A stretch of 64,000 bases of DNA, taken from positions 23,556,555-23,620,554 of the forward strand of contig NC_057789.1 in NCBI RefSeq assembly GCF_014905175.1. Direction: 5' to 3'. The position numbers and the translations under genes are program-made. Position 1 is the first letter of the stretch, and the number at the start of each line of letters is the position of its first letter. This DNA is from Aphidius gifuensis (Eukaryota > Arthropoda > Insecta > Hymenoptera > Braconidae). The notes below the pieces were generated by a model that saw only the letters and a program-made list of their open reading frames with translations, made no database searches and was not told where the DNA came from. This document shows, in pieces, positions 25,001 to 38,307 of this stretch.

Positions 25001-28000
25001 TTATGACTCGACATTATTATCATTATTATTATTGTTATTATTTTATTATTATTATTATACTCAAACACTAGATACAAACTCAAATAGAAATATAGAGAAA
25101 AAATAAAAAAATGGCCAAATAAAAATTCAAAGTAAAAAAAAATTTCTACAGGTTTTTTTTTAATCCAATTATAATAATTATTATCATCAGCTGTTTTTAC
25201 ATGTATTTTGTTGTAAAAAAAAATGTTTTTTTGTTGTTAAAAATAGTATAAAGATCGAGAGTAAAAAAAATATTTTTGCAGTTGACAAATTATTTTCTAA
25301 AAATATATATTTCTTTCGTATAAAAAAAATTGTTGGAGATGTTATTAAATATTTGTGAAAATAAATATAAAATAATATTCATTTTGGAGTAAAAAATTTT
25401 ATATTTTTTCTTTGTCTAGACTTATTTTTAGTTCATTCAAGTTGAAATAAAATTTTGATATAAAAATAGAATGATATTTTTATCATCACTATTTTATTTT
25501 TTTTTTTACGTCAAATGTCAATAGATAAAATTGCAAAGATTTTTTTTCAATGTTTTTATACATTACCAACTTTTCAAGTTTTTTTTTTCATTGTTTTATA
25601 AAAATATTTTTCGTTATCTACCGAGAAGAATTCGAATAGAAATATTTCCATTATTTATCCATTAGGTTTTTTTTTTCTATCGAAAAAAAAATGAAATTAA
25701 CAAATCAAAAATAACCCTTGATGTTCAAAAATTATCCAATTAAAATGTCATAATTCCAAGCACTCTTTGATACTCTTTTAATAAAATTTTTAATGAATCC
25801 TCTTTCAATAACTTTTATCTCGATTTACTAAAGAGATATTCAACTTCAAAAACAAAGTAAAAGAAAGAAGAAAAAAAAAATTATAAAATTATTAGTTTTT
25901 AAATTTTTTTTTAAATGGTAAAATGTCAGTTGAGTATAGTGATATATGTCTGTGTGTGTGATTTATACATTATATAAATTTGAAAAAAAAAAAACGATTA
26001 AATTCAAAAATGAGTGTAACAGCAGCTGCGCAGATGTCAATTTTCCTAGTTGAGTTTTATAACTCTGGACCCATCATCAAGCAGACTCATGTCAAGCAAA
26101 CAAAAAACATAAAAATATCGAATAAATAAATGTGCCAAGCAGATGTGAATAATAACTTTATGGATATTATTTATTTTACATGTATTTTATCCTATGACAA
26201 TACTAAATTCTTCCTTACAAGCAAAAAAAATAAAACCAATTTTAAAATAACCATGCTGTGTCAACAACAGTTACTTTGATTTACTCTGTTATATATTTTT
26301 TGTTCAAATTTTATCTGTTTTTTTTATTTTTTAAGTTTTTTTAATTAACAGATTAAAGTAAAGTTTGTTTATTTAAATCAAAGAAAACATAATAAATCAA
26401 AGATTGATTGGAAACAAGTTTAAAGAAATTTTTTAAAATTTTTATCTTACTTTTGATTCGATTCAATTTTCCTTATTTTATTTTAAATTTTACTTTAATT
26501 TTATCTCATTTTAGCTGATAAACAATGAATAGCTAAATAAATCTACGAAAAAAAAAAATAAATTAGAGATTAATCCGAATAATTTCGAATAAATAAATAA
26601 AAAACAAAAATCGAAATAATATTTTTCGATAAATTTCGTTTAACTTTTCTTCGATTTTCTTTCATTTATTTAAACTCACTCTAGTTTTTTCCGATATACA
26701 AAAAACAAAACACAAATAAATCTTAAAAAAATACCAATTAACCAATTTTTTTCTTCCATTTAAACAACAATTATTGACTGTAATAAATCATTTATTTTTT
26801 ATATCAATTATTTAGCTTTATAACCCATTAATTAACTGGAAAAATTATTTATAAATATATTTTTTTTTTTTACGTTTAATTGCTTCTGAATCATATAATA
26901 TGAACCAATTTATTATTATTATTATTTACTCGACACATACTTCCTTTGTTGATGATGATACTCATTTAATTTTTATTTATGATACAATGAATATACTATT
27001 CACGTACGTTGTTTATGCTGATCAAGATCTTTCATCATTTTATACAATAATAATAATTAATAATAATAATAATAAACAAGCATTCATCCACACACAACAA
27101 TATACATTTTTATTATTAATTTAAACTTGAAATATTATTGTGAAATCTCATCCTCATAACTCAATTAATATTCACTGGTTTTTTTCTTTTTTTTTGATTG
27201 CTTGATTCATTTATTTATTTTTCAAGTGTCATTTATAATTAAACTATTTTTTTTTTGATTTTTTTATTGTCTTTTAAACTCATCTTATTTGACTAATAAA
27301 AATTTTATTATTTTAAATTAATCTAAACTTTATTTATTCAATATAATCATAAGTGTATTTTTATTTTTTTCATATTTTTTTTTTAACTTAATATTTCTAG
27401 CATAAAACAAATAAATGAAAAAAAATAAAAAAAAAAACTTTAAATCCACTCTGTGATGATTAAACAAACTTTTATTTTTATTATTATTTTTCTCTTTGTT
27501 TTTTGTTCCAAGTGAAAATAAATTGGAAAATGAGAAAAGAAAAATATATAGTAATTTTTTCATTTTTCAAATGTGTATTTGTTTTGGCGAGAATTCGGTT
27601 TTTACAAATATCATTGTGATGAAAATTTCATAAAAATATAAAATGATAAATTACACAGTAATTGTTTTAAATAGTTAAAATGATAAAAAACAATAAATTA
27701 AATAGTTATATAAATTTAACTGAAACTTTGATAAACGATTTTAAAATAATAATAAAAAATTTCTTGGCAAGTATCCCACTTTTCTCAAAGTAAATAATAA
27801 ATATATTTATAAAATTTTATCCTAAAATTAAAGTCACATTAATTAGCTAAAAAAATCAATAATTAATTTTTTTTTTTTTTACTTTATCTATTTTATAATT
27901 CTTTTCTCAAAAAAAAAAAAAAAAAAAAAAAACACTAGATGAATAAAAATAAATTGATTAAAATTTATTTAATCAAAAATTGATAATGAAAATTGAAAAA

Positions 28001-30690
28001 ATGTTTTTCAACCTGGATATTAAATGAACGTTTGAATATTAAAAATAAAAAAAAATTAATTTCTTTGTTCTAAAATTCATTATTAATTGAAAATGGAAAA
28101 TTTTTTTTTTTTCTATTTTTAATAAATTCAAGTTGACCTTTATTGAGTTTTGTCATTGGCCAGTGTTCGATGCAAATATATATATATAAATTGGTGATTG
28201 TTTTGGATATATATATATTGTTATAGGCACAGTGCCAGTATTAGTTCAACACTAGGGTGTGAGACCATTGGCAATGAGGAAGTGAGAGACGAAGCAACAA
28301 CTTCCGTCGATCGATTTTTGAAGCTCTCTCTGTAGTTGACTCCCTAGGGTTTTCCTTTATGCCACGCCTTCGAATTTAATTTGAATCTTTATATCGTCAA
28401 GAAAATTATAAAATAATAATAATTAACAAAAACACCCTATTTTATTAATATTTGAATGATCAAAAAAAAAATAAATTACAACTCATAAATTTAATTATTA
28501 AAAATAATTAATTTCTTTTTCAAATATTACTTTAATTAATTCAAAAAAAAAAAAACCTATTATTTATACTTTGATCATTAAAAAAATATTAATTTAATTT
28601 ATAATAATGATTTAAAAAATTTTTTACATGAGTTTTTAAAAACTCATTCAATGATTTTAAAAATAAAAAGCTCTATTTCATTTAAATTAATTTGAATCGC
28701 TTATTAATTTTTTAATAAATAAATAGATTAAAAAATTAATAAATAATATAAATTTTGCATAGATAAAAGATAAATATTTTTCTTTAATTTTTTAAATTTT
28801 CTTTGTTAAAATTTGTGAGGGTGTAAAATGTTATTGCATATATTTGAGAAATACAAATACTGGTCATATATTTATTATAATAAAACAAGTTGTGAAGCTC
28901 ATTGTCTTTGATTTGTTTGAATATCCGGTTGGGGATGTATAGTCGCCTTGTTTGAAACTAAATTTTCTTGGTAGTAATAGTAATATCAATTGGATATATT
29001 TTATTCAATTTCTTGGTATGAATTTAAAAATAATCAGCTGTTAACTGATGGGGTATATTTGTCCCAATGACCTGACAAACAAAAGGTCAACCCCAAACTT
29101 TTTGATTCAAATAATCCATAAATACATAACAAAGAAAAAATAAAAATTGATAAAATCTTATTCATTTAATACTTGAGATAACACAAAGATGATGGTAATA
29201 ATAGAAAAAAAAAATCTAAACGCTCTTTAAGTAAATATTTTAAACTTTGTAAGAAAACAAAAATTTTTGTGTTTTTTTTTTTCTATTTATTTGATATTCA
29301 ACTAAATTTACAAGACTATTTTTGATAATATAACTAAATATATTCGAAAAATATTATCTTTTAAAGATAATCAAATTGTTTAAAAAAAAAAAAATATTGT
29401 ACTGAATTGTTAGTTAATAATTGTTGATTATTTATTGTTTTTTTTTATTTGAAAATTATCGCACAATTAAGTTGGCATTTTAACAGACTCGTTGCAAAAA
29501 AATTCAATCGAAAATTTATTTATTAATTTTCATAAACGTATAGAAACAAATTTCGAATTGAAAAAAAATTTTTTTTTTTATTATCACGATCTGTGATATG
29601 ACTTTCCATGCAGCGAGTACACTCGACAGACCATGATGACAAAAAAAAATAAATAAAAATTACAAATTCAAAATTCGCTCCAACATTTACAAAGAGACTT
29701 TTTTATCCGATTTTTTTTGCATCAGATGAGGCAAAATATCAGCTTATTTTTGTGATAAATTTTAATAACTTTGCTTCAAAAAAAATAACAATAAATAATT
29801 AACAATGCAAAAAAAAAAAATAAATAATCCAATGACGTAAATGTATTTTTTTTTATAATTCTTTATTTATATAGTGATTGTTTTTGTGTCACACAAGAAC
29901 AACTTTGAAATTATCATGAATAATTCATTATATGATTATCTATCATCTTGATATTTTTATAATTTATCAATGATAATAACAACCTTCAATTTTATTTATG
30001 AAACAAATAGTTAATCTTTATCAAAAGACTATTTATTAATTTATTCTCTTTAAAAAATTATCATCTCGTCTTTGTTTACAGCTATTTATTCTGATAAATT
30101 TAAATACTTTTTTTATAGCATCTTACGATATTGCATAAAATAATAACAATTGTTGTTATTGTCGCTTCAATAAATTCCAATCAGATTTCGAAATTTTTCT
30201 ACATAGAAATTTCAATTCCAACTAAAATTAAAAACTTAGATTCATTCAATTTTTTTATATATTTAATCTACTTTAATATTTATTACAAAATATGTTAATT
30301 TATTTTTTCAAGAATACTTACAAGTATGAAAATTAAATATCAAAAATTTTCATATTAATTTACAAGTGTCTGAAAGATTATCTCAGGTGAAAGTTTTATA
30401 AGGAAAATATTTTAATATAATTACTACGTCGTAAATAACACTATATTAATTTTACGTAATAGTTAAAAATAAATGTAGTAATATTAATTATTTGTATCGA
30501 ATAATTCAAAATTGATTTCGACTCATTTTTATTTTCTTAACAGTATCATATTTCTATGCAATAATTCGGCGTTAAATTGTTTCTATCAATAGTGAAAAAA
30601 TTATTGAATTTAATCAATTAGAATTTGAGATAAAGTTTAATAAGTAAAACAATAATTTTTCTCGCAAGTGGACATGTAAAGTTTGGTTAG

Positions 30691-30698
30691 TATATATA
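30691..30698 (+). promoter_or_regulatory. TATA box of the U6 gene
   Basis: TATATATA lies 23-30 bases upstream of the U6 start, where RNA polymerase III snRNA promoters of insects place it. The proximal sequence element should lie at about 30,660-30,680, but I cannot confirm its motif by eye. Confidence 0.7.
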
Positions 30699-30720
30699 CG
30701 ATTTGAAATTTGCAGCATAT

Positions 30721-30737
30721 GTACTTGCTTCGGCAGT

Positions 30738-30777
<40 letters not shown>

Positions 30778-30827
30778 GGCCCCTGCGCAAGGATGACACG
30801 CAAAATCGTGAAGCGTTCCACATTTTT
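30721..30827 (+). ncRNA. U6 spliceosomal snRNA
   Basis: The catalytic snRNA of the major spliceosome. The near-invariant blocks are all present: the 5' stem-loop GTACTTGCTTCGGCAGTAC, the ACATATACTAAAATTGGAAC block, ATACAGAGAAGATTAGCATG (with the ACAGAGA box and AGC triad region), the CCCTGCGCAAGGATGACACG internal stem, and GTGAAGCGTTCCAC followed by a run of T as the polymerase III terminator. Compensatory changes in the 5' stem (GTACT/AGTAC) keep it paired. With the TATA box at the right distance it looks functional. It sits on the same strand as tweety, inside its long 5' intron. Confidence 0.96.
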
Positions 30828-32965
30828 TTGTTATTATTTATCAGAATTTTCCTTTTTTTTTAAATAAATAATACATAGGAAACCCATGAGATAAATAAAA
30901 TGAATAAATAAAAGGTAAACTTGTGCCAGAAAATTCACAGTGATTTATCGAGATGAGAATTTTCGTAGAAAAAACACCGATAAGCTTTGGTTGTGCCAGA
31001 GGGATTACAACTCGTAAATATCAAGATTGAAGAGAAAATGTTACTCGGAAATATAAAAAAAAATATATAGTAAAATAAATAGAGCATCTCTTCACGACCA
31101 AGATTATTTTTTTTATATTTTTTTATTTTTTTATCGTTGAATTTTGTGGTCCACAAATGAATTACTATGAATTTTTTCGTGTAATTTATAAATTTATAAA
31201 TAAATATATTATTTAATCGAAAAAAAAATTAAATTATTTTTCCAATTTAACGTATTTTTAATTGTAATATTATTTACAATTATTTTTCCGTTTTTAAATT
31301 GTAATTAATATATTTTTTAAATTGATTTTTCACAAAAAAATAATACAAGTTTAAATATTTTTTTATTTTAACTCCAATTGACAATTCAATTGGATCAATA
31401 CTGAATTATTTCAATATAAAAATCGTCTGTTGGAATGATGACAGAGTATGAATCGACGAACGTGATCATCCTGCCAAAGGTTTTTTTTTTTTTTTATAAT
31501 AGAGCAATCAACTTTTATTCCACGAAGCGAAATACGAGGATCCAAAGTAGCCAAGAACCGCAAAAAAAAAAAATATCCTTTAAAAAACGAAACAAAATCG
31601 TAAAATCGATTAGTCGTTTCTCTCGCACGTGGCTGACCACTAGGTCGAATACTCTGAATCCAATATTCATTATAATTACGAATTAAAGTGCACGATATGT
31701 AAAAAAAAAATGTATATTCTTTTATCAATATCTCAATCGACGTATAGACTTAAATTTTGATAGACAAATTAATGTTAGGATAAAAAAAAAAAACTAAAAG
31801 CAATTACTTTTATTGAGCAGTATTATTTAAAGGGCTGGAAATAATGTAATAAAAATTTATCATCCAATTTACATTGAGTACATTAAATCATATTTTTATC
31901 ATCATATTTAAATAATATTAATATTCATCAATTTTAATTTATTACTTTATTAATTCTAAAAATAATTATATTATTGTCATATTTTTCATGCATATATGAT
32001 TTATTTAATCATCTTAATGAAGATTAATATCTGTTTTAAAAATGACGTAAATAAAATGATGAAATAATTTATAAACATATTTTAAAATTATTATTTAATT
32101 TTTTATTCAACCAAATGACTCGTGATGTTTTTTCTTTAGTTAATTTTTTTGTTTAAAAAAAAAGTTTTATTTATTTTAAAAATTGTTTTAGTATTTTAAA
32201 ATTTTAGTCTAGTTGAATACTAAAAGAGTAGTTTTATACAGTAGCAGTGGTATTAATCTCACGATGCATTTTGTGAATAAAAAAAAATAAAAAAAATACT
32301 CAAATGTTGATAGTAAATGGAGCAACCACTTTTCAAATATTCATATATGATATTTATATAGGTGTAAATAAATACAAAGCACCCACGCATTCCAACCGGA
32401 ACTATTGAAAGACTTGAAAAAAAATTTTTTAAAAATGAAAGAAAGAAAAAAAACCACTGAGGTTGTGTTTGCTTGTGGAAAGAGATGAGAGGTTGCTGGT
32501 AAAAAACTTGGCTTTTAGATGATCCAAATGGACCCACCATATGTCACGTATACCTAACACTTTTTAAACTATATTTTATGAAAAGTTATCTACTCAAATA
32601 AAGTATAACGAAAAATAAAAGAAAAAAATCGAAATAAAATAAATCATCTTGACATGAGTTTATAAAAATTATAATAAATTAAATTTTATTTTTATTTTAA
32701 TTAATCTAACAGCTTTATAATTAAAAATTAAAAATTATTTTCACATTGCTGGTATTATCATTAACTTTTATTTTCTAATATTTATTTATAGATATTTAAA
32801 ATGATTGACGAAATAATTGCCATATATTTCTTGATTAAAAAAATTCTATTACTATAATTACAATTTAATATTTAATTATATTTTTTTTGTTTAATTACAG
32901 ATAGCATGTCTTGACAAGTTAATGAATCTTCAAAACGGAGACACGGAAGTTAAGGGTTTACCAAA

Positions 32966-35900
32966 ATGGCGCGTGATAAGGATCTTCCGCGAAATTACAC
33001 GGTAACAAATGTTGCTAAAATCTTCCATAATTTTCCACATGTTAATGTGTCTCTACACTCAGTCAACAATACCTTCAATCCTCATTCAGAGATTTATCTC
33101 GAGGTAAGTTTAATCATCATTATAAAAAAACAATTTCTAAACCCAAACGAAACGCAAATTAAAACGCATTCTTTTTTATTATTATTTTTAAATAACATGC
33201 TCTACTATTTTCATATATATACATATTTTCAAGCTTTGTTTTATCATAAATATAAAAAAGTAAAGAGAAAAAAATACTATGAGGAAATTTTCAGTTGCAA
33301 TGTAGCTAGGTCATGAGGACACATACACAATCATAAACAAAAATGACAAAAGCAGCAGCAGCACAAAATAAAAAGAAAATAAATAATCACAAAAATAATG
33401 ATAACAATAAATAAGGGGGATGAAAAATAAAAAAAAATTGCACAGCTGGAGTTAATGTAAACCTGAGAGTGAAACTATCCAGGTCCAAGATGATAGACAC
33501 AATGCATTGCTCGAGGTAACTCAACACAATGAACAAAAGAGGCAAGCCGCTTGGCATAATGTATACCTCGTGAAAATTTTTAAAATGTGTATATAAAACG
33601 TGAGGGTTATATGAATGTTTTTGTGTTGTTGTTGTTGTTGTTGTCATTGTTGTTATTGTTCTTATGCACACATGTGTCTCTGTGTATGATATGGTTTTTT
33701 TGATTTTATTTTTCTAGTTAGCTAACGTTGCTGATAATCATGTGTCTTATCACCGTATTATATACGGTTCATGTATCTTGAGATATATATAAAATGAAAC
33801 TTAAAGAGCTTGGAGTATACACTTAAGACTAGACTCAAGAATCATCCCCCTCGGCGTAACTCTAGGCTCTTTTAAATAACGGATAAGAAAAAAAAAAATG
33901 ACTGTGTAAAAGACAAGAAAAAAAATAAAGATTTTAACATGAAAAATAAAAAAATAATTAGATGTCGAAGGTATACTTGAGTTTTTTAGGGTCAATGAAG
34001 CTATAAATTGATGGACAATGTGATGGCTGTTTTTGAATAGTTTTAAATTATCCACTAGATTAATGAGAAAATTAAAGAAATTATGGTACTAGAAATTTAT
34101 TGGAGTTTTATATAAAGTTTTGTGTTAACACAGTTGAAAGTAATTTATCTGGGTTTCATTTATTTATTTTTTTTTTCACTGTGTTATCTCAAGTTTTAGT
34201 CAGTTTATCGGTGATAAAAATGATTGTTGATAACAAGAGAGAATAGTTTCTAAAAATAGTCTAGGAGATAAAAAATATTATCATTTTAGTAAGTTTAAAA
34301 AAAATTCAATAATATTTGCATCAATTGGAATATTGATAAGAAAAAGTAAGCTTTGAATTGAAAATTATAATAATATTTTTTATTTTCTATGCTGATTTAT
34401 AATTACGTTTTAGTTGTTGTCTTTTTTAATGTAATATTTTGTTTAATTATATTTTTTTGCGTTTAATTTTTAAGGCAATTTATTTGATATGCAAAAAAAG
34501 ACAAATTTTAAATATCGCTAATGATTTAAATATTTTTTTTTTTTTTTTTTTACATCACAAAAAGAATGAAAGAAAATTTAAAAAAAAAAATGAAAAAATA
34601 TGAAAATTAATTTGAGCACAAATTCGACGACAACTATTACATTTAATGTGAGAGGGATACCAAAAGACACACACACATTTTTCAATTTCATATAAATTTT
34701 AATTTTTCATTATTAAATACAAAATTGCGCAATTTTTTAATGTCAATATAATATTTGTGAATAATAATTTTATAATTATTTTAATTATTCAAAGAATCTC
34801 ATGAATATTTTAACAACAAAAATAAAATAAATAAAAGTACTACAATTGCAAAATGTTAATTCAATATATAAAAATTTTGTGATGATCCTTGGCTGGAATA
34901 TGATTTTGCTCTTTCACCGTTATTGATCCAGTATTTTTCCACACCCATCACCAAGATAAATTCAACCTACCTATATTTTACAATGACTAAATATTCAAAT
35001 AATAATGTTTTTCTATTTCTTTTTGTTTACAGTCTTTGGGTATACTAGCAAGCCTGCCAGCAGTATGGCTAATTTTAACACTTCTGGTACTGTTATTGTA
35101 TTTGGTAACAAGATGTTGTGATAGAAAACCACGTCCAAGAAGATCAATAACATTATTAAAATGTTTATTAGCAATATTAGCAGTAATATGCTCAGCAGTT
35201 ATTGCAATTGGTTTATGGGGTAATGATGATGTACACAATGGTATCATAAAATTTCTTGAATCAGCTAAAAATATTGAAACAAGTATAACATCAATTAAAA
35301 ATCGTACAAATATCATTGAATTAACATTAAAAAAAAATTTAGAACCAGGTATAACATCAATGCGTGATGAATTTGATAATCCAGTTGGAAATAAAACAGC
35401 ATTAGATTATTTATTAAAAACATGGGAAAATATGTCATACAATACAAGTATTGTACTAAATAAAAGTATGGAAATACGTAAACCATTAAATGGTATTGAT
35501 TTAAAATATGCAATTAATATTGGTAATAAAATTGAATTTTATAGATATCCATTGACAATGGGTATACTAAGTGGTTTACTAATATTATGTGTAATTCTGC
35601 TGGTCGGAGTTGCACGTCATTCAAGATGTGCATTAATAACATTTTCAGTATTTGGTTTATTTGCTGTTATAATATCATGGTTAATGTCATCCATGTATTT
35701 ATCAATATCAGTTGCACTTGGTGATTTATGTATATCACCAAATAATTATTTAACAAATAATTTACCATCAACATTGTCATCTGAGGTATTAAATTATTAT
35801 ACAAATTGTGAAAATATGAGAAATAATCCATTTACACAACGTTTAAGAGAAGGACAAGCAGCTGCTGTTAATATGAGAACAAGTCTTCTTACTGCTGAAC

Positions 35901-38307
35901 GTATTGCACTTGATTTATTTAAAGATCGTCAACTTGGAACAAAGTTAAATAGTTTAAGAACAGATGTTAATAAAATTAATGTTGATATATCTGGTTTAAC
36001 AGCATTATTAGATTGTAATCCATTACATATACAATATATACTTGCTGTTAATAATATTTGTGACACTGGATTTTTTGGTTTAACATTAATGTTAATAGCA
36101 AGTGTTGGTGCTGGTTTATTATTTACAATTATGGTATGGATTGATTCACATACATGGATTTACATAAGAAAACGGTGAGTTTTATTTAAATATTAATTTT
36201 AAAATTGTTTGTTTTATGATAATTAAACATAAACAAAAAAATTTGTTTTAGAAGAGATTATCACCAAGTTGATGAACAGGATCCATATTTACCACCATCA
36301 GCAGCATCACAAGCAATTGCAGCAAGGACACTTCGTGGCCAAGGGTCGTACCCGCCTACAGCCCCTCCTCTTAATCAGAATGCTCATGGCACGAATAATA
36401 CAATTAAGCAGCCTCTTCTGCTAACGCCGCCCCCGCCATCCTACGCAACAGCAACAGCTCGAGCACGCCAGATGCACGAGAGCATGCTAATAAAGTTTGT
36501 GCATGATTTTTTTTCATTTTAATTTCATATTATTTTATGATTTTTATTTTTTATTATTTCAAATATTTATCAAATTAATTACTGGCCGCTCTGCTTATCC
36601 CAATAAATATATAGATTGTTTTAGTTTGAAAGAAAAAATTGATTTTTAATAATTGTTGTCAATTTAATTGTTAAAAAAATATATTAATATTTATTTTTCT
36701 TTAAATATTATTATTTTAGCTTATTATTTATTTTGTTTATATTATTATTTATTAATTTATTATTTATATAGATATATATTTATTTTTTTATCTAACAAAA
36801 TATATAAGCTATAGCACTAAATATTGTTTTCGGAATGACGCTTTTTTAGTGTGAATAAAAGAAGATAATTAATAGAAAAAAAAAAAAAAAGAAAAAAAGA
36901 GTTAATAAATAAATGAATAATAGAGCAGATGAATAAATATTGTGTTTAGGCTAGATAATAAGTCATACTAATTTTTTTTTTATCATCAAAAAAAGATTGA
37001 TGCATTATTTTATGGTTTTTTGTTGACGTTTACAGAGGTGGGGGGATTAACGGAAATGGAGGAACAATTGATCACAAATCGGCTCAGCATAATCAGCACG
37101 CTACGAGTGGACGAGGTGAGCACAGATCTGGACTCGGAGATCAACCTGGTCAGTACGCAACTTTAAGTAAACAGTGCAAAACACTTGAATCCAGTGATTT
37201 TTACTGAGGGCACGCCCCCTCGGGACCCGGTGAGATTTAAATAATTTAAAAAAACAAAACACAATAAATTTCATATCATCTTGCATATTAATTTCATTTC
37301 GAAACACGTATCAATATTATCATCCAAGCTTTGACCCAGTTTCAATGTCATCAATATTTTAATCCACATTTTCGATTTACTATAAAATAACTGTTAAATT
37401 ATTTAACGAATGAGAGTGTCTACTTTATTCATGCTTAATTTATTACAAACAATTTATCACTCTTCTTGTTGGAATCATAATTTTTTTATTTGATAAATTT
37501 ATGAATGATATTGTAAGCTTTTTAATCAAAGTGTACAATTTGTCATAATTTAATTTTTTATCTTCAAGTTATTTTATATAATATAAATTTAGAAAATATT
37601 TATGACAAATTGAGCTATTAATTTAACCCTTAATTTATAATGTCGTGTTAAAATTTAAAATTTAATCCTGGTAGTTAATTAAGTGCTTGCTAAAATATTA
37701 ATCAATCATTATTAGCTAATATTTAGTGTTTGTTGTATGAAAAAAAATTTTAACGTAATATTGTTTGGAATATTTAGGTAGAGAACCACCTTGGACTCCC
37801 AGTGTGGCATCATTTACTGGTACGATATCTCATAATTCTCATGGACCGGCACATTTAGCAACATTTCAAGACTCACGTAAAACTCAAACACTTGATCCAA
37901 AAAATTTGGCAAATTTAAAACGTGGACCAACACAAGCATGGAATCAAAATCGTCCATTACCACCAAATCCAACAAATCAACCAACATGGGAATTTGAATC
38001 ACGTTCACAAACAAATATGAATCAATTTCGTTCATTAGTACGTAATAAAACATCAAACATTCGTATACAAGATCAAATGCAAGATCAAGTACGTACATTA
38101 GATAGAAATTTTAATCGTGGACAATATAATAATCATAATAATAATAATAACAGTAATAATAATAATATGACAAATGGTAATGGTGTACCAAATATGTATG
38201 GTACATATAATCGTTCACATAATCGTCAAGATAAAGCATCAGCTGTGCCAACATTGAGTCAGGTGCAAGGAAGTGATCCAAATCTCTATGCAGTCACGGA
38301 ATTGTAA
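32966..38307 (+). CDS. tty: Protein tweety (TTYH family membrane protein)
   Basis: Five-pass membrane protein of the Tweety family, described as volume- or calcium-regulated anion channels and lipid-interacting proteins. Coding exons: 32966-33103, 35033-36174, 36252-36494, 37036-37115, 37778-38307 (about 710 residues). Hydrophobic segments lie near residues 49-74, 88-109, 220-240, 246-275 and 392-417. The loop between segments 2 and 3 has N-glycosylation sequons (NRT, NKT, NMS, NTS, NKS), as do the first residues (NYT, NVS, NNT). The cytoplasmic tail is rich in Pro, Gln and Asn and ends in VTEL, a class I PDZ-ligand type end. If the internal donor in exon 4 (37,116) is not used, exon 37036-37207 reads on to a stop and gives a shorter form (about 564 residues) ending LESSDFY. 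The donor of the 36,252 exon (AAGTTTGT) is weak; read-through there would add eight residues, then stop. Confidence 0.93.
33104..35032 (+). other. tweety intron between coding exons 1 and 2
   Basis: Holds copy 1 of a ~530 bp duplicated block (34,332-34,861) also present in the 3' flank of the same gene. A TTG/GTT microsatellite lies near 33,625-33,650. Open frames here have no coding character. Confidence 0.6.
34332..34861 (+). repeat. duplicated block, copy 1 (tweety intron)
   Basis: Almost identical in the same orientation to 38,610-39,123. Both begin ATTGATAAGAAAAAGTAAGC and end ACAATTGCAAAATGTTAATT. Differences are a few substitutions, short indels and homopolymer length changes, so the duplication looks recent. 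Confidence 0.85.

Larger units (their letters stand above)
22065..32900 (+). other. large tweety 5' intron (10.8 kb)
   Basis: Putative intron from GTAAGT at 22,065 to the acceptor TTTAATTACAG at 32,900. The content is AT-rich with microsatellites: CA repeat near 23,260-23,275, ATT repeat near 25,016-25,060, and long A or T runs. It contains a U6 snRNA gene at 30,721. Two less AT-rich patches stand out, 28,205-28,370 and 31,430-31,690, neither recognised. No protein-coding gene was supported on either strand. Confidence 0.45.
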
